Below, in pieces: positions 49,233 to 57,773 of a stretch of DNA of 64,000 nucleotides; position 1 is the stretch's first letter; every line of letters begins with the position of its first letter. The position numbers and the translations under genes are program-made. The notes under the pieces were generated by a model. That model had not been told where the DNA came from, ran no database searches, and was given only the letters and a program-made list of their open reading frames with translations. The stretch spans positions 62,001-126,000 of the forward strand of contig JAHHRN010000006.1 in assembly GCA_020025775.1 (NCBI GenBank), in the 5' to 3' direction. Source of the DNA: Acutalibacter sp. GTDB lineage: Bacteria; Bacillota; Clostridia; Oscillospirales; Acutalibacteraceae.

Positions 49233-50189
49233 TTGCAAAAAACAGAAAAATTTCTTCCGGTCAGCACAAAAATTCGTTCTTCCATTAAAAAACGGTTAGA
49301 AGACATCTTCGATGTCAGCTATGCCGTTTCGGAAATTCGTATAGATTCGCTCGAGGTCTTTGATGAACTGATTTATCAACCGTTTTTGCATCCGAGCGAA
49401 CCGATTTATTACCGCGGTGAGCGTAAAAACGATATAAACCGCCGCCTTGTGCCGACGCTTCTTCGAAACACCGATTATTTTCGGAACAATTTAACAGACG
49501 CGATTTCGACGGTCGACAGCAAAAAGCTGTTTGCCTTTTACGAAGAAAACGACGTTTTCATGCGCGTTTTCAAGGCTCTTTACGGCGAACCGTCTTATAA
49601 AAATATGTATGCCATGCTCGCCTTTGCGCAGCATTATTTGGATATGAGCCCATTTATTGATTTTACCAAAAGTCTGTTTGTTGCCCTCTCTTTCGCGATG
49701 AAAGGCAAAACAGAATTTACGGAGGACATTGTGCTCTATACGGCAGTAGACATCGGCGATGACGATTCCACACAAGACGTAGAAGAAGTGAACGAGTGGA
49801 TTTGCAACTACCGTGTCCATATTTTCAAAAGCGATTTAGCGGAGGCAACTACGAAGCGTTATAGCGAAACGCCGCCCTCGGCGGATGCCCTGCTCAACGA
49901 TTTCAAACGCTTTCAGCAGGTGCTCAACAACATGTCCCCCACGGCGAAGCTCATTGATATTCCGACCAATGACTTGATGCGTTATCAGCAAGGTGTTTTT
50001 CTGCTTTTAAACAATTTCAGCCTGATTGATTCAAGCTATTTAACCAAGGCGGTGCGTCAAAGCTTCGTCATTAACAAATATATTATCCACAAAGACCTTT
50101 GTCCGCATTTGCAGGAATTTCTTTTAAAAGAAGCCCCGCAGTGCCGCTACGAATATCTTTTGGATATTAAAGAAGCCTTAAAGGGCTGA
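49233..50189 (+). CDS. FRG domain protein
   Basis: The 318-residue protein contains an FRG domain. The characteristic features are YYRGERKN near residue 58 and, about 85 residues later, LAFAQHYLDMSPFIDFTKSLFVALSFA. The domain has no firmly assigned activity; it occurs in phage- and stress-associated genes of many bacteria. The remainder is helical with no other known motif. The start is TTG 49233 with GGTGATG before it. Downstream is a separate Xre-type regulator behind a terminator. No toxin-antitoxin or restriction gene is nearby, so a defence role remains speculation. Confidence 0.82.
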   Translation: MQKTEKFLPVSTKIRSSIKKRLEDIFDVSYAVSEIRIDSLEVFDELIYQPFLHPSEPIYYRGERKNDINRRLVPTLLRNTDYFRNNLTDAISTVDSKKLFAFYEENDVFMRVFKALYGEPSYKNMYAMLAFAQHYLDMSPFIDFTKSLFVALSFAMKGKTEFTEDIVLYTAVDIGDDDSTQDVEEVNEWICNYRVHIFKSDLAEATTKRYSETPPSADALLNDFKRFQQVLNNMSPTAKLIDIPTNDLMRYQQGVFLLLNNFSLIDSSYLTKAVRQSFVINKYIIHKDLCPHLQEFLLKEAPQCRYEYLLDIKEALKG

Positions 50190-50202
50190 ATCCTATTATA
50201 AA

Positions 50203-50241
50203 AGAACTGCTTTACAAGATTTGTAAGGCAGTTTTCTTTTT
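50203..50241 (+). terminator. FRG gene terminator
   Basis: AACTGCTTTACAA (50205-50217) pairs with TTGTAAGGCAGTT (50221-50233) with one wobble, followed by TTCTTTTT. Confidence 0.85.
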
Positions 50242-50249
50242 ATAAAATT

Positions 50250-50265
50250 ACGTTATTCGTAACGT
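50250..50265. promoter_or_regulatory. Candidate Xre operator
   Basis: ACGTTA-TTCG-TAACGT is a perfect 6-4-6 inverted repeat upstream of an extended -10 (TGG-TAAAAT, 50298-50306) of the Xre gene. Confidence 0.45.
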
Positions 50266-50325
50266 TCTTCCAAAATGCGAGTATATGTTTTCACTTATGG
50301 TAAAATACATACAGAGGTAATTTGT

Positions 50326-50589
50326 ATGATTAAGAACCATTTATCCCGACTGCTCGGCGAGCGTCGCATGAGTCAAGCAAAGCTCGCCAGATTAACGGGA
50401 ATCCGCCCTGCAACCATTAATGATATCTATCACGAAATGGCAGAGCGTATTTCTATCGAGCACATCGACAAAATCTGCGAAGTGCTCCACTGTTCTGTTG
50501 CAGATTTGTTTGAATACATCCCCAACGCACAGCCCATCACCGGCAGTTATTTGATTGTGGAAGAACACGGTAATCGAAAAGCGAAATAA
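50326..50589 (+). CDS. Small Xre-type helix-turn-helix regulator
   Basis: The product is an 87-residue Cro/C1-type HTH protein of the YozG-like group. The pattern is SRLLGERRMSQAKLARLTGI, then IRPATINDIYHEMAERISIEHIDKICEVLHCSVADLFEY. The short C-terminal tail ends in VEEHGNRKAK. Proteins of this size usually regulate neighbouring genes or themselves. ATG 50326 follows AGAGGTAA; an earlier start at 50275 would overlap the promoter. Its partner could be the upstream FRG gene or the downstream LTA-type gene. The operator-like repeat suggests self-control. Confidence 0.87.
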   Translation: MIKNHLSRLLGERRMSQAKLARLTGIRPATINDIYHEMAERISIEHIDKICEVLHCSVADLFEYIPNAQPITGSYLIVEEHGNRKAK

Positions 50590-50684
50590 AAAAAGGCTGT
50601 TCCTTTTTCGGCACGGTCTTGTTTTATTTTGCTTTTTACTTATTTTCATGCAAACATCTCAAAAAATATGAAAAGAGGGAGTTT

Positions 50685-52550
50685 ATGTACTTAATTCTCA
50701 GCGGCCTTTTGGCAGGTGCTGTCATCTGTCTTTTGGACATTTTCTTTTTTCTTAAAGAAAAGAAAGCCGCATCCATCGTTCACATTGTTTTTCGCGATGT
50801 AATTTTCACTAACCTGCTCACCTTAGCTGTCAGCAAATACGTTTTCCACGTTGCGAACGTCTTTGCACCCAGTCTCCATCAACCCATCTACCCCTTAAAA
50901 TATTTTGCACTTGCAGTTGTTTTAGGGTTGGTTTGGCTCTTTATCGACGGCATTTTAAGAGGCGTTTTGACCTTTGAATCTGATGCACCGAAGAAAAAGG
51001 GCGGCGCATGGACCATGCGTATTATTGCCGCAGTTTTATTTGCACTCGGTGTTGCCGCATTCACCGGTACTGAATTCGGTTTAGAAGCCTTTAACGGTAT
51101 TTCTCCGGACGAAATGCTCATTACCCTTATTTCCCCGATTACCGGTACAGGCAGCGATGTTATGACCCTTGCGATTGAAGGTCCGTTCTTAAAAACAGCC
51201 TTCTGGACCGCTGTATTCTGCTTGATTGTATTCCCGAACCGTAAAATCGTATATCGCGGTAAAAAAGCCGTTACCCTTGTAAACGGTTTTGCACGCCGTT
51301 TGGTTGCTTTGATTTTATCTGTTCTTCTTTTGGTCGGCGGCGTTGCTTTCGGCTATCAGAAATTACAGCTCGACAAGCTTCGTTTGGCTTACACAGAGGA
51401 TTCTCCCTTAGTAGAAGAAAACTATGTAAATCCGCGCGAAGTAAAAATGCAGTTCCCCGAAAAGAAGAGAAACCTTATTCATATCTATTTGGAATCTGTT
51501 GAGAACTCTTATCTTTCCAAAGAGCTCGGCGGTTACATGAGCGAAAACCTCATGCCTGAACTTACAGAGCTCAGCAAGGAAGGCGTAAACTTCTCTCACC
51601 TGCCGGATCGTAGCCAGCTCGGCGGCCCGACCACTATGTACGGTTGCACATGGTCTGTTGCCAGCATGGTAAACCAAGGCTTCGGTATCCCGATGAAAGT
51701 GCCGATGGACGGCAACTCCTACGGTACACCCGGCAACTTTATGCCCGGCGCTGTTTCTATGGGCGACATTTTAAAACAGCAGGGCTATGTTCAGGAAGTT
51801 ATGTTCGGCGCTGACGCTGACTTCGGCGGTTTGACCTATTACTATCAAACCCACGGTGACTTCAAAATCTTCGACTATAAATATGCCAAAGACGAAGGCT
51901 TTATTCCGAAGGATTATTATGAATGGTGGGGCTTTGAAGACGATAAGCTCTATGAGTTCGCAAAGCAGGAAATCACCCGTCTTTACGAGACCGGCAAGCC
52001 CTTCAACTTCACCATGGAAAATGCAGACACCCACTTCCCGAACGGTTATTTAAGCCCCGGCGTTCAGAACAAATATGAGAGCCAGTATGCAAACGTTGTT
52101 GCTTACAGTACCTCTCAGGTTGTAGAATTTGTTCGTTGGATTCAGGCACAGCCGTTCTATGAGAACACCACGATTGTTTTAATCGGTGACCATCCGAGCA
52201 TGGACAAAGAGTTCTTCAAAGACTTCGACCGTTCCTATCAGCGTACAACCTTCAACTTAATTTTGAATCCGGCACCCAGCGTTGCAAATACACCGGTTGA
52301 GCGCACTTACAACCGTGTTTGGAACAACTTTGACTTCTTACCGACCATTCTTTCCGCACTCGGTGTAAAGATTGAAGGCGAGCGTTTGGCACTCGGTACC
52401 AACCTCTTCTCCAATGAACCGACACTCTGTGAAAGAGTCGGCTACGGTATTGTTTACGATGAATTTGTAAAGCGTAGTTCTTTCTATAACGAAAACTTCT
52501 TGCTTGGCAAATACAAAGAATTTGAAGGCGACAACGTAACCACTTATTAA
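50685..52550 (+). CDS. LTA synthase/phosphoglycerol transferase-like membrane enzyme
   Basis: The 621-residue protein has five membrane helices in residues 1-230 and an extracellular sulfatase-fold domain. YLESVENS holds the metal-binding Glu, GGPTTMYG the nucleophile Thr, and GDHPSMDKE the metal-binding Asp/His. This is the LtaS/MdoB-like architecture that transfers glycerol phosphate from phosphatidylglycerol onto lipid or sugar acceptors. It may make lipoteichoic acid or decorate another polymer. ATG 50685 follows AGAGGGAG; the earlier frame to 50619 has no site. It ends at a strong terminator. Confidence 0.91.
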   Translation: MYLILSGLLAGAVICLLDIFFFLKEKKAASIVHIVFRDVIFTNLLTLAVSKYVFHVANVFAPSLHQPIYPLKYFALAVVLGLVWLFIDGILRGVLTFESDAPKKKGGAWTMRIIAAVLFALGVAAFTGTEFGLEAFNGISPDEMLITLISPITGTGSDVMTLAIEGPFLKTAFWTAVFCLIVFPNRKIVYRGKKAVTLVNGFARRLVALILSVLLLVGGVAFGYQKLQLDKLRLAYTEDSPLVEENYVNPREVKMQFPEKKRNLIHIYLESVENSYLSKELGGYMSENLMPELTELSKEGVNFSHLPDRSQLGGPTTMYGCTWSVASMVNQGFGIPMKVPMDGNSYGTPGNFMPGAVSMGDILKQQGYVQEVMFGADADFGGLTYYYQTHGDFKIFDYKYAKDEGFIPKDYYEWWGFEDDKLYEFAKQEITRLYETGKPFNFTMENADTHFPNGYLSPGVQNKYESQYANVVAYSTSQVVEFVRWIQAQPFYENTTIVLIGDHPSMDKEFFKDFDRSYQRTTFNLILNPAPSVANTPVERTYNRVWNNFDFLPTILSALGVKIEGERLALGTNLFSNEPTLCERVGYGIVYDEFVKRSSFYNENFLLGKYKEFEGDNVTTY

Positions 52551-52555
52551 ACACA

Positions 52556-52596
52556 AAACAGCCCGTGACGCAAAAAGTCACGGGCTGTTTCTTTTT
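52556..52596. terminator. Bidirectional terminator
   Basis: AAACAGCCCGTGAC (52556-52569) pairs perfectly with GTCACGGGCTGTTT (52577-52590), followed by T's; it lies at the stops of the convergent LTA-type and FliB-like genes. Confidence 0.9.
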
Positions 52597-53545
52597 ATAT
52601 TTCGTTCATTTCCCAAAGCAGATTTAAAAACAGTTCTGTGTTTTCTTCGCTGTATTCAATCTCTGAAGAAAAGAGACGCACAGTTTCTGCAAATGTTGCA
52701 AAGTTGGCTGTTCCCTTTTGCGCGCGGCTCTTTAAAATCATCGAAAGAATTTCGCACCAAAGTATCGCAAAGCCAAGATAAGCTTTCAGTTCTCTCTCAT
52801 CCTGTGCGTGGGGCAAATGACGATAGATAAGATAAAAGAGGATTTGCTCCAGTGGAATCTCAAAAGCGTCTAATTTCGGCACGGATGCCGTTTTTTCATA
52901 ATGTGCAAGGTAAGAGAGTTCTTCTTCCCAGCTAGGTTCCAGACGTTCGCAGTGAAAAAGAATCTTTGCCCATTCCTGCGGTGTTCTTTGCGGAAGTTTA
53001 ATTTGAAACTTCGAAAGCAGAATTTGCATTCTTTCCTCTACCGTTCGGCTTCTGTCCTGCACGATGGAGAAGGCTTTCTCCCGCGCCGAAAGAAGTATTT
53101 GCTCAAACGGCTCGAGTGGTTCATCCGCACCGTCTGTTTCTAAGGTCAACAGCTTCGCAGGCTTCGGATTTTGAAGCACCAGGCGTACCGCCTCTTCACA
53201 GCAAAGCCCAAGGCCAAGCTCCACACGGTCGCTCCAAAAATTCCGAAAGCGCGGGTGATCCCGGCAGATTTGGCAAAGGGAATCCGCCCCGAGATTTAAA
53301 ATCATATCGCAGAGATTCTGTTCGTTTAAAAACGGACAGCGTTCGTCCTTCGTCAAGCGAAAATGTGGACACTCGCCCGGCTCTATGGCATTTTTCAGTC
53401 GCGCGCCAAATTCGCCCTCGACCGTTTGATATGCGGCATAGCTTTGTGCGTCCACATCAATTTCCCAGCCGACGCAGCAACTATGCTGACACTTGTCTGC
53501 AATGCAGTGAAACCGTGGATAAATATCCGGTACAACCGTTTTCAA
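52595..53545 (-). CDS. Flagellin lysine-N-methylase (FliB)-like protein
   Basis: The 316-residue protein matches the FliB family. An N-terminal cysteine cluster (CIADKCQHSCCVGWEI) resembles an iron-sulfur binding site, with further cysteines at CPHF, CPFL, CDMI, CQIC and GLCCEE, and a helical C-terminal half. FliB methylates lysines of flagellin or other proteins. No flagellar gene is in the window, so the target is unclear. Start TTG 53545 follows a GGGGGCGAG-type ribosome site; upstream is an extended -10 with a perfect CCACA/TGTGG repeat (53582-53596). The nearest related families are uncharacterised cysteine-rich proteins. Confidence 0.82.
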   Translation of the reverse strand: MKTVVPDIYPRFHCIADKCQHSCCVGWEIDVDAQSYAAYQTVEGEFGARLKNAIEPGECPHFRLTKDERCPFLNEQNLCDMILNLGADSLCQICRDHPRFRNFWSDRVELGLGLCCEEAVRLVLQNPKPAKLLTLETDGADEPLEPFEQILLSAREKAFSIVQDRSRTVEERMQILLSKFQIKLPQRTPQEWAKILFHCERLEPSWEEELSYLAHYEKTASVPKLDAFEIPLEQILFYLIYRHLPHAQDERELKAYLGFAILWCEILSMILKSRAQKGTANFATFAETVRLFSSEIEYSEENTELFLNLLWEMNEI

Positions 53546-53714
53546 CGTTCTCGCCCCCTTTCATTCACTCTGCCTATTTTACCACATTGTTTGTGGAATG
53601 GGTAGATTTAAGTTTGCGTTATGTAAAAAAAACAAAATTCCAACGTAAAATGCGTCCGCGCTCTTTTTGATTTGTCCAAAATGGATGTAAATTGTTGCGC
53701 GTGTAGAAAAGCAC

Positions 53715-53760
53715 AAAAAAGAAGAGAACCCAAACGCGAATTACGTGTCGAGGTTCTCTT
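53715..53760 (-). terminator. Second terminator after tRNA-Leu
   Basis: AAGAGAACC (53722-53730) pairs perfectly with GGTTCTCTT (53752-53760), with an inner weaker stem. On the minus strand CTTCTTTTTT follows. The sequence resembles the tRNA-Ser terminator at 2593-2633. Confidence 0.75.
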
Positions 53761-53810
53761 TGGTCTTAGATTTCCAAAATAGATACAATCGCTTTTCGAG
53801 CTGAAAAGAT

Positions 53811-53851
53811 AAAAAATAACGCTAGACCTAAAACGAATTAGGTCCAGCGTT
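53811..53851 (-). terminator. First terminator after tRNA-Leu
   Basis: AACGCTAGACCTAA (53818-53831) pairs with TTAGGTCCAGCGTT (53838-53851) with one mismatch; the A-run at 53811-53816 provides minus-strand Us. Confidence 0.85.
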
Positions 53852-53855
53852 ACGC

Positions 53856-53942
53856 TGGTGCCGGTGGCCGGGGTCGAACCGGCACGGTATCGCTACCACT
53901 GGATTTTGAGTCCAGCACGTCTGCCAATTCCATCACACCGGC
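53856..53942 (-). tRNA. tRNA-Leu(CAA)
   Basis: On the minus strand acceptor arms GCCGGTG and CACCGGC pair, with discriminator A and encoded CCA. The anticodon stem CTGGA/TCCAG encloses loop CTCAAAA, so the anticodon is CAA, reading UUG. A long variable arm (class II) and the T-arm GGTTCGACC are present. Confidence 0.97.
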
Positions 53943-53964
53943 AAGTGCTTTTTAAGACTTACCT

Positions 53965-53993
53965 ATTATATCGGATATTTTCTAAAAAATCAA
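53965..53993 (-). promoter_or_regulatory. tRNA-Leu promoter
   Basis: On the minus strand TTGATT (53993-53988) and TATAAT (53970-53965) are separated by 17 bases. The -35 lies inside one arm of a 13-base inverted repeat. Confidence 0.75.
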
Positions 53994-54077
53994 GCCCTAT
54001 TCGAAGATTTTCTTCTTATCTTCAAAACTTCTTATATTCTTTCGCGTTATCGCCGTAAAAAGTCGGGCTTGATTTTT
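53986..54077 (-). terminator. Long-loop inverted repeat after the folC operon (possible terminator)
   Basis: AAAAATCAAGCCC (about 53986-53998) and GGGCTTGATTTTT (54065-54077) are perfect inverted 13-mers with a 66-base loop that contains its own hairpin near GAAGAT/ATCTTC. On the minus strand the second arm ends in a U-run, so it may terminate the folC-DUF3781 transcript; it also holds the tRNA promoter -35. Confidence 0.45.
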
Positions 54078-54082
54078 CTATT

Positions 54083-54334
54083 TTATTTGCATTTATGCGC
54101 TGTAATAATTGTGTAGCTGCTTGCATTTATCGTGAATCTCATATGGTCGATTTCACAATACCAGTTTTTCCCGTTCCGATAGACACAGGCATTTTTCTTT
54201 TTGATTTTTTGCTTGCAGAAAGCAACAATATCCTTTTCCTCTACATTTAGATTTTTTCGGATTCGTTCCGCCCCAAGCGGCGTTGTATGAATAGCATCTA
54301 AGTGCTCGAGCAAAAGTTCTTTTTCAGTTTTCAT
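54083..54334 (-). CDS. DUF3781 domain protein
   Basis: This small basic protein of 83 residues resembles the DUF3781 family (LLEHLDAIHTTPLGAERIRKNL, then a basic central part and WYCEIDHMRFTIN). Function is unknown. It overlaps the end of folC by 11 bases and so is coupled to it. The C-terminus is short and beta-rich. No catalytic motif is visible. Confidence 0.78.
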   Translation of the reverse strand: MKTEKELLLEHLDAIHTTPLGAERIRKNLNVEEKDIVAFCKQKIKKKNACVYRNGKNWYCEIDHMRFTINASSYTIITAHKCK

Positions 54335-55598
54335 GGTTCACATCCACTTCCGACAACATATAAAACGAACCGCAAAGGAGCACTAAGCCGTCCTGTGTTG
54401 TATTCGCCCTTGCCTTTTCGTAGGCAATCTGCGGCTTTGCTTCTTCAAAAATTTGAAGATTCTCTATCCCCTTTGCCGCTTCGACAAGTTCTTTTGTTTC
54501 TGCCGCTCTCGGATTTTTGGGCTTCGTGAAATACACCTTATCGCAGTAGGGCAATACCGTGTGCAAATAAGCTTTCATATCCTTATCGTGCATCATGCCG
54601 ATGACCGCCGTCACGTGCTCCGGTGCAAACCGCTTTAACAAATCGGCAAGTGCTTCGGCGCATTCGGGATTGTGGCCGCCGTCCAAAAGAAGGCTCGGTG
54701 CGCCGTTTTCTCCGTGTTTATATTCACATCTGGCACGCATCACAGTGTTTTGAATACCCGTTTTAATCTGTTCTGCCGTTACAAAGTCGAGCGTTTTTGC
54801 CGCTTCGATAACACCGACGGCGTTTTCGATTTGATAATCACCGGCTAAATGCATTTCGTAGGTTTCGCCTGCATAGCAGAACACGGTTTTTTGAAGGCCT
54901 CTTTCGAGAATTTCCGCTTTTTCCGTCTTAGCAACAAGCAATTTGCCGTGCATTTCTTCGGCTTTTTTAGAAAGCACCGAAAGCGCTTCGGGATTTTGGC
55001 GGTTGGTGGTCACTACCGTGGCATTTTCTTTGATAATGCCTGCCTTTTCTGCGGCGATTTTTTCGATGGTATCGCCTAAAATGGCTGTGTGGTCGAGGGA
55101 AATCGAAGTGATGACCGTAACGAGCGGCGTGTCAATCACGTTGGTGGAATCCAGTCTGCCGCCGAGTCCGGTTTCGAGCACAACCACATCGCAGTTCTTT
55201 TCTTTAAACCAAAGCATAGCTGCCGCGGTAATCGCTTCAAACTCCGTGGGCTGAATGCCCTTAAGCTTAATTTCTTCTATCGCCGCCTTGACGCGTCCCA
55301 CAACGGTGGCAAGCTCCGTTTCGCTAATATTCTCATTGTTGATTTGCATACGCTCGCAAAAAGAATAGACATAGGGCGAGGTAAAGAGACCCGTTTTTTT
55401 GCCGGCGGCTTTCAAAATCTCGGAAAGCATGGTCGAGGTAGAGCCCTTGCCGTTTGTGCCGGCTACGTGGATAAATTGTAGTGCCTTGTGGGGATTGCCA
55501 AGTGCCTCCAGCAAGGCTTCAATGCGGGTCAGCCCCGGCTGAATGCCGAACGCCAACAGAGAATGAATATAGGAAACGGCTTCTTCGTATTGCATCAT
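54324..55598 (-). CDS. folC: Folylpolyglutamate synthase/dihydrofolate synthase
   Basis: The 424-residue Mur-ligase-fold enzyme adds glutamate to folates and/or dihydropteroate. Visible motifs are the P-loop HVAGTNGKGST (about residues 44-54), LFTSPYVYSFCERM, the ETGLGGRLDSTN segment and SLDHTAILG for nucleotide and folate binding, and the C-terminal DGGHNPECAEAL. It starts 9 bases after xth and overlaps DUF3781, so these three genes make an operon. The start is two adjacent ATGs (MMQYEEAV), with AAGGAGC upstream. Confidence 0.94.
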   Translation of the reverse strand: MMQYEEAVSYIHSLLAFGIQPGLTRIEALLEALGNPHKALQFIHVAGTNGKGSTSTMLSEILKAAGKKTGLFTSPYVYSFCERMQINNENISETELATVVGRVKAAIEEIKLKGIQPTEFEAITAAAMLWFKEKNCDVVVLETGLGGRLDSTNVIDTPLVTVITSISLDHTAILGDTIEKIAAEKAGIIKENATVVTTNRQNPEALSVLSKKAEEMHGKLLVAKTEKAEILERGLQKTVFCYAGETYEMHLAGDYQIENAVGVIEAAKTLDFVTAEQIKTGIQNTVMRARCEYKHGENGAPSLLLDGGHNPECAEALADLLKRFAPEHVTAVIGMMHDKDMKAYLHTVLPYCDKVYFTKPKNPRAAETKELVEAAKGIENLQIFEEAKPQIAYEKARANTTQDGLVLLCGSFYMLSEVDVNHEN

Positions 55599-55607
55599 GT
55601 TTGCTCC

Positions 55608-56366
55608 TTAAATATCGGCTAAAAGCTCGACCGGGCAATGGTCAGAGCCATAAATTTCGTTGTGGATAGAGGCATCTTTGAGCTTGTCTTTCAAGCGCTC
55701 GGAAACGATGAAATAGTCAATTCTCCATCCGGCATTCTTTTCTCTTGCGTGGAAGCGGTACGACCACCAGGAATAAGCACCCGCGAGGTCGGGATAGAAA
55801 TAGCGGAAGGTATCTATAAATCCGCTGTTTAAAAGCTCGGTCATCTTACCGCGTTCTTCGGGCGTAAAGCCTGCATGTTTGGTATTTGTTTTGGGATTTT
55901 TAAGGTCGATTTCGTTGTGCGCCACATTGAGGTCACCGCAGTAGAGAATCGGTTTTTTCTTGTCAAGCTCCATGAGGTAGGCACGAAGCGCATCCTCCCA
56001 GCGCATACGGAAATCCAAGCGGCGAAGCTCGTCCTGTGAATTGGGCGTATAGCAGGTAATCACATAATATTCGGGATATTCGAGGGTAATGAGTCTGCCC
56101 TCGTGGTCAAATTCCTCAATGCCCATACCATAAGAAACAGACATCGGCTCTTCCTTTGCAAAAATTGCCGTACCGGAATAACCCTTCTTTTCGGCATAGT
56201 TCCAGTAGGAATGATAACCCGGGAAGCTAAGGTCGAGCTGCCCTTCTTGCATTTTGGTTTCCTGTAAGCAGAAAAAATCTGCATCCAGCTTTAAGAAATC
56301 TTCATTAAAATTTTTATTTACACAAGCACGAATACCATTTACGTTCCATGAAATCAGTTTTTTCAT
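55608..56366 (-). CDS. xth: Exodeoxyribonuclease III
   Basis: The 252-residue enzyme has the exonuclease III/AP endonuclease motifs: SWNVNGIRA near the start, QETKMQEGQL for the catalytic Glu, CYTPNSQ, GDLNVAHNEIDL, SWWSYR, and the terminal SDHCPVELL. It repairs abasic sites and removes 3' blocking groups in base-excision repair. ATG 56366 follows AGGAGG; a longer frame to 56393 lacks a site. It is the first gene of the xth-folC unit. Confidence 0.94.
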   Translation of the reverse strand: MKKLISWNVNGIRACVNKNFNEDFLKLDADFFCLQETKMQEGQLDLSFPGYHSYWNYAEKKGYSGTAIFAKEEPMSVSYGMGIEEFDHEGRLITLEYPEYYVITCYTPNSQDELRRLDFRMRWEDALRAYLMELDKKKPILYCGDLNVAHNEIDLKNPKTNTKHAGFTPEERGKMTELLNSGFIDTFRYFYPDLAGAYSWWSYRFHAREKNAGWRIDYFIVSERLKDKLKDASIHNEIYGSDHCPVELLADI

Positions 56367-56517
56367 TCGTTTGCCTCCTAAATTAAAACACAAAAATATT
56401 TTACCACGAGCCGCTGAAAAAAGCTATCCTAAATTAGAGTTTTTCGCCTTTGCTCTTTCTTTTTTGGGGGCGATATGGTAAACTTAAAGGCAGAATGTAA
56501 ATTAAGGAGATTTTATT

Positions 56518-57306
56518 TTGAGCAGAGAAAGTATTTTTGACAAAACAAAATATTTCATTATTGATATGGACGGCACTTTCTATTTAGACGGCAACCTCAT
56601 TGACGGTGCCAACGAATTTTTAGAGGCAGTAAAAAGCCGCGGCAAGGATTTTTATTTCTTTACCAACAATTCCTCGAATAACACCGCTGTTTGCAAAGAG
56701 AAGCTTTTTAAAATGGGCTGTGATGTGCCGGAAGAGAAAATCATTATTTCTTCGCACGTAACGATTGCGTATTTGCAGAAGCACTATCCCGGCAAAACGG
56801 TTTTCCTTTTGGGCAATGCGCGTTTGACGGCAGATTTCGAGAAAGCCGGTATCCCGCTCACCGATGAAAATCCCGACATTGTGGTTTTGGGCTTTGACAC
56901 TACCCTCACCTATGAGAAGCTTTGGAAGGCTTGCAATTATATCCGTAACGGTGCACTCTATATTGCGACACATCCCGACAAAAACTGCCCCACCGCAGAC
57001 GGCTTCATGCCCGATACCGGCTCTATGATGGCGCTGATTGAGACTTCCACAGAGAAATCTCCGCTCGTTATGGGCAAGCCGAACAGCTTTACAGTGGAAT
57101 ACCTCTCTGACAAGTTAAACTGCTTGCCCGAGGAGCTTTGCTTCATCGGTGACCGCTTAGAAACCGATATTTTAATTGGTCAAAAGCACGGTATTCCGTC
57201 GGTTCTCGTTTTAACCGGTGTCACCTCGAAGGAAGATTATGCAAAGAGCGACATCCGTGCCACGCTGGTTGCGGATTCCTTAAAGGATTTTTCTAAAGAG
57301 ATATAA
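56518..57306 (+). CDS. HAD-IIA family hydrolase (NagD/phosphoglycolate phosphatase-like)
   Basis: This 262-residue phosphatase shows HAD motif I DMDGTFYLDG, the HAD-IIA TNNSSNN segment, the cap region, and motif III/IV GKPNSF and GDRLETDILIG. Members dephosphorylate nucleotides or sugar phosphates. The start is TTG 56518 with AAGGAG. RNase HI follows 18 bases later, so the two are probably co-transcribed. The substrate is unknown. Confidence 0.9.
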   Translation: MSRESIFDKTKYFIIDMDGTFYLDGNLIDGANEFLEAVKSRGKDFYFFTNNSSNNTAVCKEKLFKMGCDVPEEKIIISSHVTIAYLQKHYPGKTVFLLGNARLTADFEKAGIPLTDENPDIVVLGFDTTLTYEKLWKACNYIRNGALYIATHPDKNCPTADGFMPDTGSMMALIETSTEKSPLVMGKPNSFTVEYLSDKLNCLPEELCFIGDRLETDILIGQKHGIPSVLVLTGVTSKEDYAKSDIRATLVADSLKDFSKEI

Positions 57307-57323
57307 TAAAGGAGCGAAACACT

Positions 57324-57770
57324 TTGGCGAAACTCACAGAGGTTGAATTATTTACCGACGGCGCCTGCTCCGGCAACCCCGGTCCCGGCGGTTGGGGTGC
57401 GGTTCTGCGCTGTAACGGTGTGGAAAAAGAGCTTTCCGGCGGCGAAGCACACACGACCAACAACAAAATGGAATTAACTGCCGTAATTCGCGGCTTAGAA
57501 GCCTTAAAATACCCTTGCGACGTCACACTCTGCACCGATTCCAAATATGTGGCAGACGGGCTCTCCAAGGGCTGGGCGGCCTCCTGGCGCAAAAAGGGCT
57601 GGAAAAAGAGCGACGGCAAGCCCGCCTTAAATCCCGAGCTTTGGGAGCGGCTTTTAGAGCTTTATGAAATGCACAATGTAAAAATCGTCTGGGTCAAGGG
57701 TCATGCAGGGCATCCCGAAAACGAGCGCTGTGATGCACTAGCGGTTATGGAATCCAAAAAATTTATGTAA
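57324..57770 (+). CDS. rnhA: Ribonuclease HI
   Basis: This 148-residue enzyme removes RNA from RNA-DNA hybrids. Its active-site pattern is D12 in TDGACSGNPGPGGWG, then ELTAVIRGLEAL with Glu, CTDSKYVADG with Asp, and GHAGHPENERCDALA with the last Asp. The WVKGHAGHPENE segment is a hallmark. The start is TTG 57324, with AAAGGAG upstream. It ends at a bidirectional terminator shared with pyruvate kinase. Confidence 0.95.
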   Translation: MAKLTEVELFTDGACSGNPGPGGWGAVLRCNGVEKELSGGEAHTTNNKMELTAVIRGLEALKYPCDVTLCTDSKYVADGLSKGWAASWRKKGWKKSDGKPALNPELWERLLELYEMHNVKIVWVKGHAGHPENERCDALAVMESKKFM

Positions 57771-57773
57771 ATA

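Larger units (their letters stand above)
53546..53855. other. Intergenic region between FliB-like gene and tRNA-Leu
   Basis: No protein gene is supported. It contains the FliB promoter area (perfect CCACA-TTGTT-TGTGG repeat 53582-53596) and two tandem terminators of the tRNA-Leu transcript (53722-53760 and 53811-53851). Confidence 0.6.
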
